Made by a program: the position numbers and the translations under genes. A model generated the notes under the pieces. That model was not told where the DNA came from. It worked only from the letters and a program-made list of their open reading frames with translations, and did not search any database. A DNA stretch of 34,977 nt from JBFWIW01 sp050253535 (GTDB taxonomy: Bacteria; Bacillota; Clostridia; Oscillospirales; Oscillospiraceae). Shown in pieces: positions 1-7,799 of the stretch; within the stretch, counting starts at the first letter, position 1; each line of letters starts with the position of its first letter. The stretch covers positions 1 through 34,977 of the forward strand of contig JBFWIW010000030.1 of NCBI GenBank assembly GCA_050253535.1. Direction: 5' to 3'.

Positions 1-5
1 CATAT

Positions 6-257
6 ATGGATAAAAAAATCGGAATTATCGGCATTGTAATCGAGGAGCTTACCTGCGCCGAACAGGTCAACGCAGTCCTGCATGAATACGCGGGATTAAT
101 CGTCGGAAGAATGGGGCTCCCTTACCGCGAACGGGGTGTATCGGTCATTTCACTGATCGTCGACGGCAGCAATGATGAGATAAGCGCGATGACAGGGAAG
201 CTTGGCAGAGTCTCCGGCGCATCGGTAAAATCCATGATAGCAAAAACTAATAAATAA
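6..257 (+). CDS. TM1266-type [FeFe]-hydrogenase system regulator
   Basis: This 83-residue protein matches the short ACT-like family (TM1266 type) found with [FeFe]-hydrogenase maturation genes: an N-terminal beta strand (KKIGIIGIVIEE), a central helix, a second strand (GVSVISLIVDGS) and the closing GKLGRVSGASVKSM segment. Family members are predicted ligand-binding or regulatory modules; the ligand and target are not known. It ends 19 bases before the preferred start of hydG, so it is almost certainly first or near-first in the maturation operon. Only five bases lie upstream of its ATG in the window, so its ribosome binding site and promoter cannot be judged. The family call is fairly secure from size and neighbours; the regulatory role is inferred from the family. 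Confidence 0.85.
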   Translation: MDKKIGIIGIVIEELTCAEQVNAVLHEYAGLIVGRMGLPYRERGVSVISLIVDGSNDEISAMTGKLGRVSGASVKSMIAKTNK

Positions 258-276
258 TGTGAAGGGAAGCGCAAAT

Positions 277-1728
277 ATGAATTTTCTTGAAAAATACAAA
301 AAGGAATTCGAGGAGTATGACAGGCTTGACCACGATTTTATAGACGACGATAAGATTTGGGCGCAGCTGAAAAAATGGGAAAACCCGTCAAAAGAAGACG
401 TGCGGCGCGTATTGAAAAAGGCGGAGCAGTGCGTTCGTCTCGACCCGGAGGAGACGGCCATTCTTCTTCAAAACAAAGACGAGGATACGATACAGGAAAT
501 GTATGAACTGGCGCATCAGCTGAAAGAGGAGGTCTATGGAGACCGTATTGTCTTTTTCGCGCCGCTCTATATCAGCGACGAATGCGCAAATAACTGCAAG
601 TACTGCGGTTTCCGTAGCAGCAATACGGCGATGCACCGTAAAACACTCAGTATGGATGAAATTGAGCAGGAAGTCCGGATCATGATTGAGGAAGGACAGA
701 AACGGACAGTCCTTGTCTATGGAGAATCTCCCGCAACGCAGGTGGATTTCATGTGCGAAACGGTTGAAAAAGTGTACAGTGTTAAAACGGAACACGGGGA
801 AATCCGCCGTGCTAACATCAACTGCGCGCCGCTGACAGTCGAGGAACTAAAAAAGCTGAAGGAAATTGGTATCGGTACATTTCAAGTCTTTCAGGAGACC
901 TATCATCACAAGACTTATAGCGAGATGCATCCGGAGGGAACCATCAAAGGACACTACCGTTGGCGACTCTACTGCATGGACAGAGCGCAGCGGGCCGGAG
1001 TCGACGACAACGGAATCGGCGTCTTATTTGGACTATACGACTGGCGCTTCGAGGTTATGGGGCTTTTGTACCACACGATCCATCTCGAGGAGACGTTCAA
1101 CGGCGTGGGTCCGCACACGATCTCCTTCCCCCGCATCAAGCCTGCCACCGGCACGCCGTTCTCTGACCATCCTGAATATGAGCTCAGCGACGCAGATTTT
1201 AAAAAAATGGTCGCCATACTCCGCCTCTCCGTACCGTATACCGGACTTATATGTACCGCTCGGGAACCGGAAGAAGTACGCCGGGAGGTCATCCCTTTCG
1301 GTGTGTCACAGATCGACGCGGGGACGCGTATCGGCGTCGGAGCCTATGCACAATCGAAGAATGCGAACAAACTTCCTGAAAAAGAGCAGTTTACAATCGG
1401 GGACACCAGTTCGCTGGACGGTACGGTGAGGGAGATTTGCGAGATGGGCTTTATCCCTTCGTTCTGCACGGCGTGCTACCGTGCGGGCAGAACGGGAGAG
1501 CAGTTTATGAAGGTCGCGAAGTCCAGATTTGTACATAATTTCTGTATTCCGAACGCCATTTTCACGCTCAAGGAGTATCTGTTGGACTATGCGTCTGATG
1601 AGACCAGATTAAAAGGCGAGGAAATACTCAGAAAACACATAGAGCAGTTCCGGGGCGAGCCCGTTTACAATAAAATCCTTGAGAACCTGAAACGCATAGA
1701 AAACGGAGAGCGCGATCTGCGCCTGTAA
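277..1728 (+). CDS. hydG: [FeFe]-hydrogenase H-cluster maturase HydG (tyrosine lyase)
   Basis: HydG is a radical SAM enzyme that splits tyrosine and supplies the Fe(CO)(CN) units of the H-cluster. The protein (483 residues from the chosen start, normal for the family) carries the radical SAM CX3CX2C at C103, C107, C110 (CANNCKYC) and the HydG-specific C-terminal CX2CX22C at C397, C400, C423, which binds the second cluster where CO and CN are formed. An in-frame GTG at 259 is possible, but a good Shine-Dalgarno sequence (GAAGGGA, 261-267) sits nine bases before the ATG at 277, so that start is preferred. It is followed by hydE after 8 bases. All signature cysteines are present, so it should be active. 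Confidence 0.96.
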   Translation: MNFLEKYKKEFEEYDRLDHDFIDDDKIWAQLKKWENPSKEDVRRVLKKAEQCVRLDPEETAILLQNKDEDTIQEMYELAHQLKEEVYGDRIVFFAPLYISDECANNCKYCGFRSSNTAMHRKTLSMDEIEQEVRIMIEEGQKRTVLVYGESPATQVDFMCETVEKVYSVKTEHGEIRRANINCAPLTVEELKKLKEIGIGTFQVFQETYHHKTYSEMHPEGTIKGHYRWRLYCMDRAQRAGVDDNGIGVLFGLYDWRFEVMGLLYHTIHLEETFNGVGPHTISFPRIKPATGTPFSDHPEYELSDADFKKMVAILRLSVPYTGLICTAREPEEVRREVIPFGVSQIDAGTRIGVGAYAQSKNANKLPEKEQFTIGDTSSLDGTVREICEMGFIPSFCTACYRAGRTGEQFMKVAKSRFVHNFCIPNAIFTLKEYLLDYASDETRLKGEEILRKHIEQFRGEPVYNKILENLKRIENGERDLRL

Positions 1729-1736
1729 GAAAATTT

Positions 1737-2828
1737 ATGGATTTAAGTTTAGGCAATGCAGATAAATTCTCCGAATGGCTGAACTCTGTCGGGAAAGAGG
1801 AGCTGTCCGGTTTGATCAGGTTTTTTTGTGAAGACGCCGGGCCCGGAGAACTTACCGAGCTGTCCTCTTCTGCGAACAAACTGCGGGAAAAACATTACGG
1901 CAGAAAGGTCTATTTCCGGGGCCTGATCGAATTTTCGAGCTTCTGCAAAAACGACTGCTACTACTGCGGGCTTTGCAGAAGCAACAAGAGCGCAAAGAGG
2001 TATCGCCTGTCCCCGGAGGAAATTCTCGATTGCTGCAATGAAGGCCATGCTCTCGGCTTCCGCACCTTTGTGCTGCAGAGCGGCGAAGACCCATACTTCA
2101 CGGATGCGCGGCTGTGCCGCATAATATCGGAGATAAAAGAGCGCTTTTCCGATTGCGCGGTTACGCTTTCGATAGGTGAACGAAGTTATGAATCCTACAG
2201 GCGGCTGTTCGAAGCCGGAGCCGACCGCTATCTTCTGCGCCATGAGACGGCGAATGAAGAGCACTATAAAAGACTTCATCCGCCGGAGCTCACCTTAAAA
2301 AACCGCGAAAGATGCCTGTATGATTTAAAAGAGATTGGCTATCAGGTTGGGGCCGGCTTTATGGTTGGGTCTCCCTTCCAGACTTTTGATACGTTGGCTG
2401 AAGATTTCCTGTTTTTAAGGGAATTAAAGCCCCATATGATAGGCATCGGCCCGTTTATTCCGCAAAAGGACACGAGGTTCCGGGGGTACTGTACGCCTGC
2501 CTCTGACCGGACGCTTATCCTGCTGTCGCTTATCCGGGTCATGCTGCCAAAAACCTTGCTTCCGGCCACAACCGCGCTGGGAACCGCCGACCCGCTGGGG
2601 CGGGAAAAAGGGCTTAATGCGGGAGCGAATGTCGTCATGCCCAATCTTTCGCCCAGGGAACACCGCGGGGATTATGCCTTATACGATAACAAGATCTCTA
2701 CCGGGGAAGAGGCCGCGGAGTGTATATCGTGCCTCTCCCGAAGGATTGAATCCGTAGGCTTCAATCCCGATTATTCACGCGGTGACCATGTGGATATGCA
2801 AAAAAAGGGGGACACTTCATGCGGATAG
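1737..2828 (+). CDS. hydE: [FeFe]-hydrogenase H-cluster maturase HydE (radical SAM)
   Basis: HydE is the second radical SAM maturase, acting on the HydG product to build the [2Fe] subcluster that is later loaded on HydF. The 363-residue protein has the radical SAM CX3CX2C at C70, C74, C77 (CKNDCYYC), a following GFRTFVLQSGED segment typical of the SAM-binding barrel, and the NLSPREHRGDYALYDNK region near the C-terminus characteristic of HydE and of the related BioB/PylB group. The C-terminal pair of cysteines in ECISC may correspond to the non-essential second cluster site seen in some HydE. The start follows hydG by 8 bases with only a weak ribosome binding site, suggesting coupled translation. 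The end overlaps aspA by 10 bases. PylB is an alternative on fold alone, but context fixes HydE. Confidence 0.95.
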   Translation: MDLSLGNADKFSEWLNSVGKEELSGLIRFFCEDAGPGELTELSSSANKLREKHYGRKVYFRGLIEFSSFCKNDCYYCGLCRSNKSAKRYRLSPEEILDCCNEGHALGFRTFVLQSGEDPYFTDARLCRIISEIKERFSDCAVTLSIGERSYESYRRLFEAGADRYLLRHETANEEHYKRLHPPELTLKNRERCLYDLKEIGYQVGAGFMVGSPFQTFDTLAEDFLFLRELKPHMIGIGPFIPQKDTRFRGYCTPASDRTLILLSLIRVMLPKTLLPATTALGTADPLGREKGLNAGANVVMPNLSPREHRGDYALYDNKISTGEEAAECISCLSRRIESVGFNPDYSRGDHVDMQKKGDTSCG

Positions 2829-4219
2829 AACACGATATGCTGGGCGAGATGCAGATAGATGATGCAGCTTATTATGGAATCCATACGGTACGCGCCGCGC
2901 AGAACTTTGCTATAACCGGAGTGCCCATCCACGCGGAGCTGATTCATGCGCTCGTGACCGTCAAAAAGGCTGCGGCGATTACAAACCGTGGTATTGGCGC
3001 TGTGGAAAAAAGGATTGCCGACGCGATAATATCGGCGTGTGATGAAATACTATCGGGCGCGCTGCATGAACAGTTTATCGTCGACTGCATGCAGGGTGGC
3101 GCGGGCACCTCTGCAAACATGAATGTAAACGAAGTGCTTGCCAACCGTGCCGTTGAACTTCTGGGTGGGCAAAAGGGAGATTACAGCCTTGTCCACCCAC
3201 TGGATCACGTGAACCTGCACCAATCCACGAACGACGTGTTCCCCACAGCTGTGCGCATCGCCGCCATAAGACTGCTGAAGCCTGTCACAGAGCAGTTCGC
3301 CGCCTTGCAGAGCGCTCTGCAGGAAAAAGAAGAAGAATTTTCCGCAGTCTTAAAAGTGGGCCGGACGGAGCTGCAGGACGCGGTTCCCGTAACACTCGGA
3401 CAGGAATTCGGGGCGTGGGCACAGGCTGTTGCACGCGACCGCTGGCGGCTTTACAAGGCGGAGGAGCGGCTCCGGCAGGTTGGCATAGGCGGGACCGCCG
3501 TAGGAACAGGGATAAACGCACCCAAAAAATATATCTTTACGATGATCGAGCGCCTGCGGGAACTTACGGGGATAGGTCTCGCGAGGGCCGAATATATGAT
3601 GGACCCCATCCAAAACTGCGATGTTTTCGTTGAGGTCTCGGGACTGCTTAAAACAGCGGCTGTGAATCTCACAAAAATTGCAAACGACCTGAGGCTTTTG
3701 TCGTCGGGCCCGTGCGCGGGGATCGGCGAAATCAGCCTTCCGGCCGTGCAGGCAGGTTCATCCATTATGCCGGGGAAAGTGAACCCTGTTATATGCGAGG
3801 CGGTAAACCAGGCGGCTTTTCAGATCATGGCTGACGATTTGGCCGTGACGCTGGCCTCGCAGGCCGGGCAGCTGGAACTCAACGCTTTTTTGCCGCTCAT
3901 TGCGAAAAACCTGTTTGACATGCTCGATCTGCTGAAGTCTGTGCTTCCCATTTTTGCAGACAGATGTGTGAAGGGGATTAAGGCCAACACGGAGGCCTGC
4001 TCACAAAAAGTATTTGGCAGCTATACGCTGGCGACTGCGCTGACCAGGTACATAGGTTATGATAAAGCCTGTGAAGCGGCGGCGCTGTGCCTGAAAACCG
4101 GCAGGCCGGTCAGTGAAATTATAAAAGAGCAGCGGCTGTTGGATGAAAAAACATTGGAGGAAGCAATGAGACCCGACAGACTGACAGCGCCGGCGGCGGC
4201 AAACGCAAGAGAGATATAG
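2819..4219 (+). CDS. aspA: Aspartate ammonia-lyase (aspartase)
   Basis: A 466-residue member of the aspartase/fumarase superfamily, which converts L-aspartate to fumarate and ammonia. The superfamily signature GSSIMPGKVNP is at about residues 312-322; the N-terminal EHDMLGEMQIDDAAYYGIHTVRA block and HQSTNDVFPTA block are aspartase-like. The superfamily motif alone cannot exclude a class II fumarase, but the opening block favours aspartase. The ATG overlaps the end of hydE by 10 bases and is preceded by a run of G at 2806-2811 that can act as ribosome binding site. An aspartase gene inside hyd maturation operons is a recurrent arrangement in Firmicutes. Its ammonia could feed the bridging dithiomethylamine ligand; that role is inference. 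Confidence 0.9.
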   Translation: MRIEHDMLGEMQIDDAAYYGIHTVRAAQNFAITGVPIHAELIHALVTVKKAAAITNRGIGAVEKRIADAIISACDEILSGALHEQFIVDCMQGGAGTSANMNVNEVLANRAVELLGGQKGDYSLVHPLDHVNLHQSTNDVFPTAVRIAAIRLLKPVTEQFAALQSALQEKEEEFSAVLKVGRTELQDAVPVTLGQEFGAWAQAVARDRWRLYKAEERLRQVGIGGTAVGTGINAPKKYIFTMIERLRELTGIGLARAEYMMDPIQNCDVFVEVSGLLKTAAVNLTKIANDLRLLSSGPCAGIGEISLPAVQAGSSIMPGKVNPVICEAVNQAAFQIMADDLAVTLASQAGQLELNAFLPLIAKNLFDMLDLLKSVLPIFADRCVKGIKANTEACSQKVFGSYTLATALTRYIGYDKACEAAALCLKTGRPVSEIIKEQRLLDEKTLEEAMRPDRLTAPAAANAREI

Positions 4220-4245
4220 AGTGAAAAGTCAAACTATTAATAAAT

Positions 4246-4351
4246 GTCCCATTTTCTCGCTGTTTAAGCGGCAACTAAAAAATGGGTGAAACCTCCCGTG
4301 CATGGGAGACCTTAAATACAATTTATGCTCGTAAGCGCATGGGAGGTTAAT
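4246..4351 (+). promoter_or_regulatory. Structured hydF leader: candidate translational switch
   Basis: The intergenic RNA before hydF has three visible pairings. A hairpin is formed by CCCATTTT (4248-4255) with AAAATGGG (4279-4286), enclosing a small CGCT/AGCG stem (4258-4261 with 4267-4270). An anti-Shine-Dalgarno arm at 4290-4301 pairs with 4337-4348 over 12 positions (one G-U), covering the whole GGGAGG ribosome binding site (4341-4346). A competing hairpin pairs 4293-4298 with 4303-4308; it is possible because GCATGGGAG occurs twice (4300-4308 and 4337-4345). Mutually exclusive hairpins around a ribosome binding site suggest translational control of hydF apart from hydG, hydE and aspA. 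I do not recognise a known riboswitch class. Confidence 0.55.
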
Positions 4352-5605
4352 ATGGAAGATATGAATTCGACGCCGATGGCAAATCGATTCACAATAGGGC
4401 TCTTCGGACGGCGAAACGCAGGAAAGTCATCTTTGATAAACGCACTGACCGGGCAGCTCATCGCGGTCACATCCGAAGTGCCGGGGACGACTACCGATCC
4501 CGTCTTCAAAGCTATGGAACTTTTACCGCTCGGACCCATAGTGCTTATAGATACCGCCGGTCTGGACGACTCGGGAGAACTTGGAAAACTGCGGATCGAG
4601 AAGACCTATGAGGCTTTGCGGAAATGCAATCTCGCCATACTTGTAGCGGATGCCCAGGACGGCATTACTGAATTTGAATCGGAATTTGCAAAGCAGTTGA
4701 AACGGCGGATGATTCCCTCGTTCTGCGTACTCAATAAATGCGACAGAAGAATACCGGATACGGACGAGCTTGAAATTATAAATAAAGCAATTGGTATACC
4801 TGTTGTCTTTGCAAGCACGTTAAGCGGTTTCGGGATCGACGAGATAAAAAAGCAGATCGTCTTAAACTCCAATTTCGAAGATGTCGAGCCCGCGCTGGTG
4901 GGCGACCTGATTAACGCGGGAGATGTTGCGGTTCTGGTAACGCCGATAGACAAGGCCGCTCCGAAAGGCAGGCTGATACTTCCTCAGCAGCAGACTATAC
5001 GCGATATCATCGAGAGCGACGCCATAGCGATAATTACCAAGGAACATGAACTTAAGCTGACCCTCGAACGCTTGAGCGCTCCACCCGCAATTGTTATAAC
5101 CGATTCGCAGGCCTTTCTGAAAGTGTCGGCAGATACGCTTCCCGAAATACCGATGACCTCCTTTTCAATTCTTTTTGCCAGACAGAAGGGAGACCTGGCG
5201 GAGATGGTGCGCGGAATAAAGCGTATAGAAAGGCTGGCTCCCGGGGACAAGGTGCTGATCGTAGAAGGCTGCACCCATCACCGGCAGTCGGATGATATCG
5301 GAAAAGTAAAGATTCCGCGCTGGATACGCCAGATCGTGGGAGGGGACATAAAGTTTGAATGGGCGAGCGGCGCCGGTTTCCCGAAAAATATCTCCGAATA
5401 TGCCGCTGTCGTCCACTGCGGAGGCTGTATGTTAAACCGCAGGGAAATGCAATATCGAATAGAAACGGCCCGGGAACAGGGCGTCTCCGTCACTAACTAC
5501 GGAATGCTGATCGCTCATGTTATGGGCATTCTTCCGAGGGCCTTAAAGCCTTTTCCAGCCGCCAGTCTGGTTTTAGAGGAAAATGGCGCGGCGGAAAAAA
5601 TATAA
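4352..5605 (+). CDS. hydF: [FeFe]-hydrogenase maturation GTPase HydF
   Basis: HydF is the GTPase scaffold that carries the [2Fe] precursor and hands it to apo-hydrogenase HydA. The 417-residue protein shows G1 (GRRNAGKSS, residues 19-27), G3 (DTAG), and G4 (NKCD), then a dimerisation region, then the iron-sulfur ligands C307-x-H309 and HCGGC (H355, C356, C359), giving the family CxHx45HCxxC pattern. The ATG at 4352 has a strong GGGAGG five bases upstream; the in-frame ATG at 4325 has no such site and lies inside the leader hairpin, so it is rejected as the start. It is the last gene of the operon, with a terminator at 5696-5744. No hydrogenase structural gene is in the window. Confidence 0.96.
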   Translation: MEDMNSTPMANRFTIGLFGRRNAGKSSLINALTGQLIAVTSEVPGTTTDPVFKAMELLPLGPIVLIDTAGLDDSGELGKLRIEKTYEALRKCNLAILVADAQDGITEFESEFAKQLKRRMIPSFCVLNKCDRRIPDTDELEIINKAIGIPVVFASTLSGFGIDEIKKQIVLNSNFEDVEPALVGDLINAGDVAVLVTPIDKAAPKGRLILPQQQTIRDIIESDAIAIITKEHELKLTLERLSAPPAIVITDSQAFLKVSADTLPEIPMTSFSILFARQKGDLAEMVRGIKRIERLAPGDKVLIVEGCTHHRQSDDIGKVKIPRWIRQIVGGDIKFEWASGAGFPKNISEYAAVVHCGGCMLNRREMQYRIETAREQGVSVTNYGMLIAHVMGILPRALKPFPAASLVLEENGAAEKI

Positions 5606-5645
5606 TTGGCCTTAAAGAGATTAATGATAATACTAGGGTGCAAAG

Positions 5646-5685
5646 CAGGCCGCTTTTTATTATCAGGTTAATCGAATAGCAGTAT
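5646..5685. repeat. 40-bp dispersed repeat fragment
   Basis: This stretch is the reverse complement of 23402-23441 with 38 of 40 bases identical (differences at the sixth and twenty-sixth base). It lies between hydF and its terminator, in a gene-free segment. At the other site the same 40 bases form one end of a longer repeat; here only this end is seen. Confidence 0.8.
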
Positions 5686-5695
5686 AAGATAAAAT

Positions 5696-5744
5696 AAAGC
5701 TGAGATATTGGGCAGACCCCCTCATATCTCAGCTTTTCGTTTTT
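5696..5744 (+). terminator. Bidirectional rho-independent terminator after hydF and mreB
   Basis: A 13-bp perfect stem, 5696-5708 with 5724-5736 (AAAGCTGAGATAT and its complement), with a 15-base loop, followed by TTTTCGTTTTT on the plus strand and by a T-rich stretch on the minus strand. It ends the hyd operon and can also stop the convergent mreB transcript. The remaining gene-free sequence between it and the mreB stop codon (5745-5930) shows nothing I can assign. Confidence 0.85.
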
Positions 5745-5930
5745 GATTTTGCTTTTCGTAAATTCTAAACCGGAAATTTTTTAGGTGGACAAGCATTCGA
5801 CTAAATGCGTGAAGCGAACGGGATAATATATATTCATCAAAAGGCAGCCGGCCTATCCGGTGCCGGAGCAGATTTTTGTACATACGCGAAATTTTATGAA
5901 ACGGCTTGCTTCCTATAAGCCCGCTCTGCT

Positions 5931-6956
5931 TTATCTCATCTGCCTTCTGCGGGAGAGGTTCAGCGTGCCCTCCTGCATATCGCCGATAAAGGCGAGCTGC
6001 TTTGTTAAGCCGTAAGCAACGCACATGTCGGCATCGTCGGCTATGTGGGTGGCAATGCCGGTACTTGTCTCCACAAGCTTGTCGAAGCCCCACAGGAGGC
6101 TGCCTCCGCCGGTGAGGATGATGCCGTTGGTGGATATGTCGGCGACGAGCTCGGGCGGGGTGCTCTCCAGCACCTGATGTATCGTTTCGAGTATCTGCTC
6201 CGAAGGCTCCTCGAACGCATCGATCACGTCGGTGGAAGAGACGGAGACGACGCGTGGAAGGCCGGTCATGAGACACCTGCCCTTGACCTCGACGTACGCA
6301 TTTTCCGGTTTCGGGAAGACGCTGCCTATGCGGAGCTTGAGATCTTCCGCCGTTGCATCGCCTATGAGCAGGTTGTGTTTTTTGCGGACATATTTTATTA
6401 TCGCGTCGTTAAAGGCGTTGCCTGCGATCTTTATGGATTCGGACTGAACGACGCCGGAGAGGGATATTACGGCGACATCCGTAGTCCCGCCGCCAATATC
6501 GACGACCATATAGCCCTTGGCGTCTGCGATATCGAGTCCCGCCCCGAGAGCCGCGGCCACGGGGGCCTCAAGGAGAAAGACCTTGCGGGCACCCGCCTGC
6601 AGACATGCGTCGATAACGGCGCGTTCCTCTATTTCCGTTATTCCGGAGGGGACGGACACCAGAACGCATGGCTTGAACAGATTAAACGAACCGACCTTAC
6701 GGAAGAGTTCTTTCAGCATGTGCTGCGTCATGTCGTAATCGTTGATTACGCCTCCGCACATCGGGCGGATTGCGACTATGTTCCCCGGTGTACGGCCAAG
6801 CATACGTTGTGCCGCCATACCGACCTTTAAAAGTCTGCCGGTATTCTTGTCCATTGCGACGACAGAGGGTTCGCGCGTTATAATACCCCTGCCCTTCATC
6901 GATATTATCATCGTCGTTGTGCCGAGGTCAATGCCTATATCTCTTCCAAAAATCAT
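5931..6956 (-). CDS. mreB: Rod shape-determining protein, MreB/Mbl family actin
   Basis: A 341-residue actin-like ATPase that forms membrane-bound filaments and positions the elongation peptidoglycan machinery. The nucleotide-binding phosphate 1 motif is near the N-terminus (GIDLGTTTMI), phosphate 2 is in VVDIGGGTTDVAVIS, and the adenosine motif is GIILTGGGSLLWG near the C-terminus; length equals typical MreB. GGAGG lies 8 bases upstream of the ATG. It stands alone: mreC and mreD are about 21 kb away, so this may be an Mbl or MreBH-type paralogue, which sequence reading alone cannot separate from MreB. A possible own promoter is at 6996-7024, and a terminator of the upstream comF operon lies before it. 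Confidence 0.93.
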   Translation of the reverse strand: MIFGRDIGIDLGTTTMIISMKGRGIITREPSVVAMDKNTGRLLKVGMAAQRMLGRTPGNIVAIRPMCGGVINDYDMTQHMLKELFRKVGSFNLFKPCVLVSVPSGITEIEERAVIDACLQAGARKVFLLEAPVAAALGAGLDIADAKGYMVVDIGGGTTDVAVISLSGVVQSESIKIAGNAFNDAIIKYVRKKHNLLIGDATAEDLKLRIGSVFPKPENAYVEVKGRCLMTGLPRVVSVSSTDVIDAFEEPSEQILETIHQVLESTPPELVADISTNGIILTGGGSLLWGFDKLVETSTGIATHIADDADMCVAYGLTKQLAFIGDMQEGTLNLSRRRQMR

Positions 6957-6995
6957 TGGTATTCCTCCAAGGTTAAGGTAACTGAAACTGTGGTA

Positions 6996-7024
6996 TGTAT
7001 AAATTAAAGGAGCGGTATTGGTAA
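6996..7024 (-). promoter_or_regulatory. Possible promoter of mreB
   Basis: On the minus strand TTACCA (7019-7024) and TATACA (6996-7001) are separated by 17 bases, 39 bases upstream of the mreB start. Each hexamer matches the sigma-A consensus at four of six positions, so this is plausible but not strong. Confidence 0.4.
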
Positions 7025-7041
7025 CTTTTCGCCGAAAAACG

Positions 7042-7087
7042 GAAAAAGTGCCGTCTCTGCCGCCATATGATTATCGGCTTATACGGC
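7042..7087 (-). terminator. Possible terminator of the recD2-comF operon
   Basis: Read on the minus strand, GCCGT (7083-7087) and ACGGC (7050-7054) enclose a second GCCG/CGGC pairing, followed directly by ACTTTTTCCG. It lies 20 bases beyond the comF stop. The stem is long and interrupted, so the call is moderate. Confidence 0.45.
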
Positions 7088-7107
7088 GAATTTAAAACAT
7101 GCTGTAC

Positions 7108-7758
7108 CTAAGCCCTGGCGAGAGCCGCACAGACGACGGATTCGGCGCCTGCCATTAAAAGCGTCCGCGCACATTCCCCTAGCGTCGCGCCCGTGGTAAT
7201 GATATCGTCTATGAGCAGAACGTGTTTTCCGGTGATGAGCTCGGGGTCCGCAACCGTATAGACGCCGGAGACGTTTGCGCGCCGCTTCTCGGCCCCGTTA
7301 AGGCTTGACTGCGCCGGGATATCCGTGGTTTTTTTTAACGTTTCGACCGCAACGTCGCCGAGTTCCAGCGCCGTCGCCAGGGCGAGCAGCATGGCTTGGT
7401 CGTATCCGCGGGTCTTTTCGCGCCGCGCGCTTATCGGTACCCAGGAAATAAGGTCGTATTTACCGGTGAGCTGTTCCCTTATGCAATCCGCGAGGATCGA
7501 AGCGTAGGCCGCTGCATTCCCGGTAGCGCCCTTGAATTTAAAGTGAAGAATTGACTTTCTCACATTATCCTTATAGTAGAGAGGTGAGACACAGACGTCA
7601 AAAAACTCGCCGTTTCGAGAGACTCCGGCCCCCTCGGTAAAAGGGAGCGTTGCCTGACACCGGCGGCAGATCCCGCCGCCCTCATCGTGCAGAAATTTTC
7701 CGCAGAAAACACATTTCGGCGGGAAAATAAGATCCAGCAGGTTTTTTATTACGCCCAT
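7108..7758 (-). CDS. comF: ComF family protein (competence-type phosphoribosyltransferase)
   Basis: A 216-residue ComF-type protein. The N-terminus has a four-cysteine zinc finger, CVFC and CRRC (C16, C19, C31, C34), and the C-terminal half has a PRPP-type phosphoribosyltransferase site, VLLIDDIITTGAT at about residues 180-192. In naturally transformable bacteria ComF works with the ComFA helicase in DNA uptake; in many Clostridia the gene persists without a full competence system and its role is unclear. A clear AAAGGAG precedes the ATG. It follows recD2 by 41 bases and is likely the last gene of a transcript coming from uvrB or recD2. Confidence 0.9.
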   Translation of the reverse strand: MGVIKNLLDLIFPPKCVFCGKFLHDEGGGICRRCQATLPFTEGAGVSRNGEFFDVCVSPLYYKDNVRKSILHFKFKGATGNAAAYASILADCIREQLTGKYDLISWVPISARREKTRGYDQAMLLALATALELGDVAVETLKKTTDIPAQSSLNGAEKRRANVSGVYTVADPELITGKHVLLIDDIITTGATLGECARTLLMAGAESVVCAALARA

Positions 7759-7799
7759 TTCCGTCTCCTTTCCGCTTTGCGGGAAAATCCCGCGGCATA

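Noticed and set aside
4325..4351. Upstream in-frame ATG for hydF
   Set aside because: It has no ribosome binding site, adds nine residues not typical of HydF, and would place the strong GGGAGG inside the coding region.
4246..4351. Known riboswitch class (SAM, c-di-GMP, Moco, THF, preQ1) before hydF
   Set aside because: None of the conserved cores I know for these classes can be found in the segment; only base-pairing logic supports regulation.
5809..5821. 13-base sequence GTGAAGCGAACGG shared with 13022-13034
   Set aside because: Both copies are intergenic and the match is exact, but it is too short, and the flanks too different, to call a repeat without a genome-wide count.
6045..6830. 261-codon plus-strand open frame opposite mreB
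   Set aside because: It is a shadow of mreB with no family motif and no ribosome binding site.
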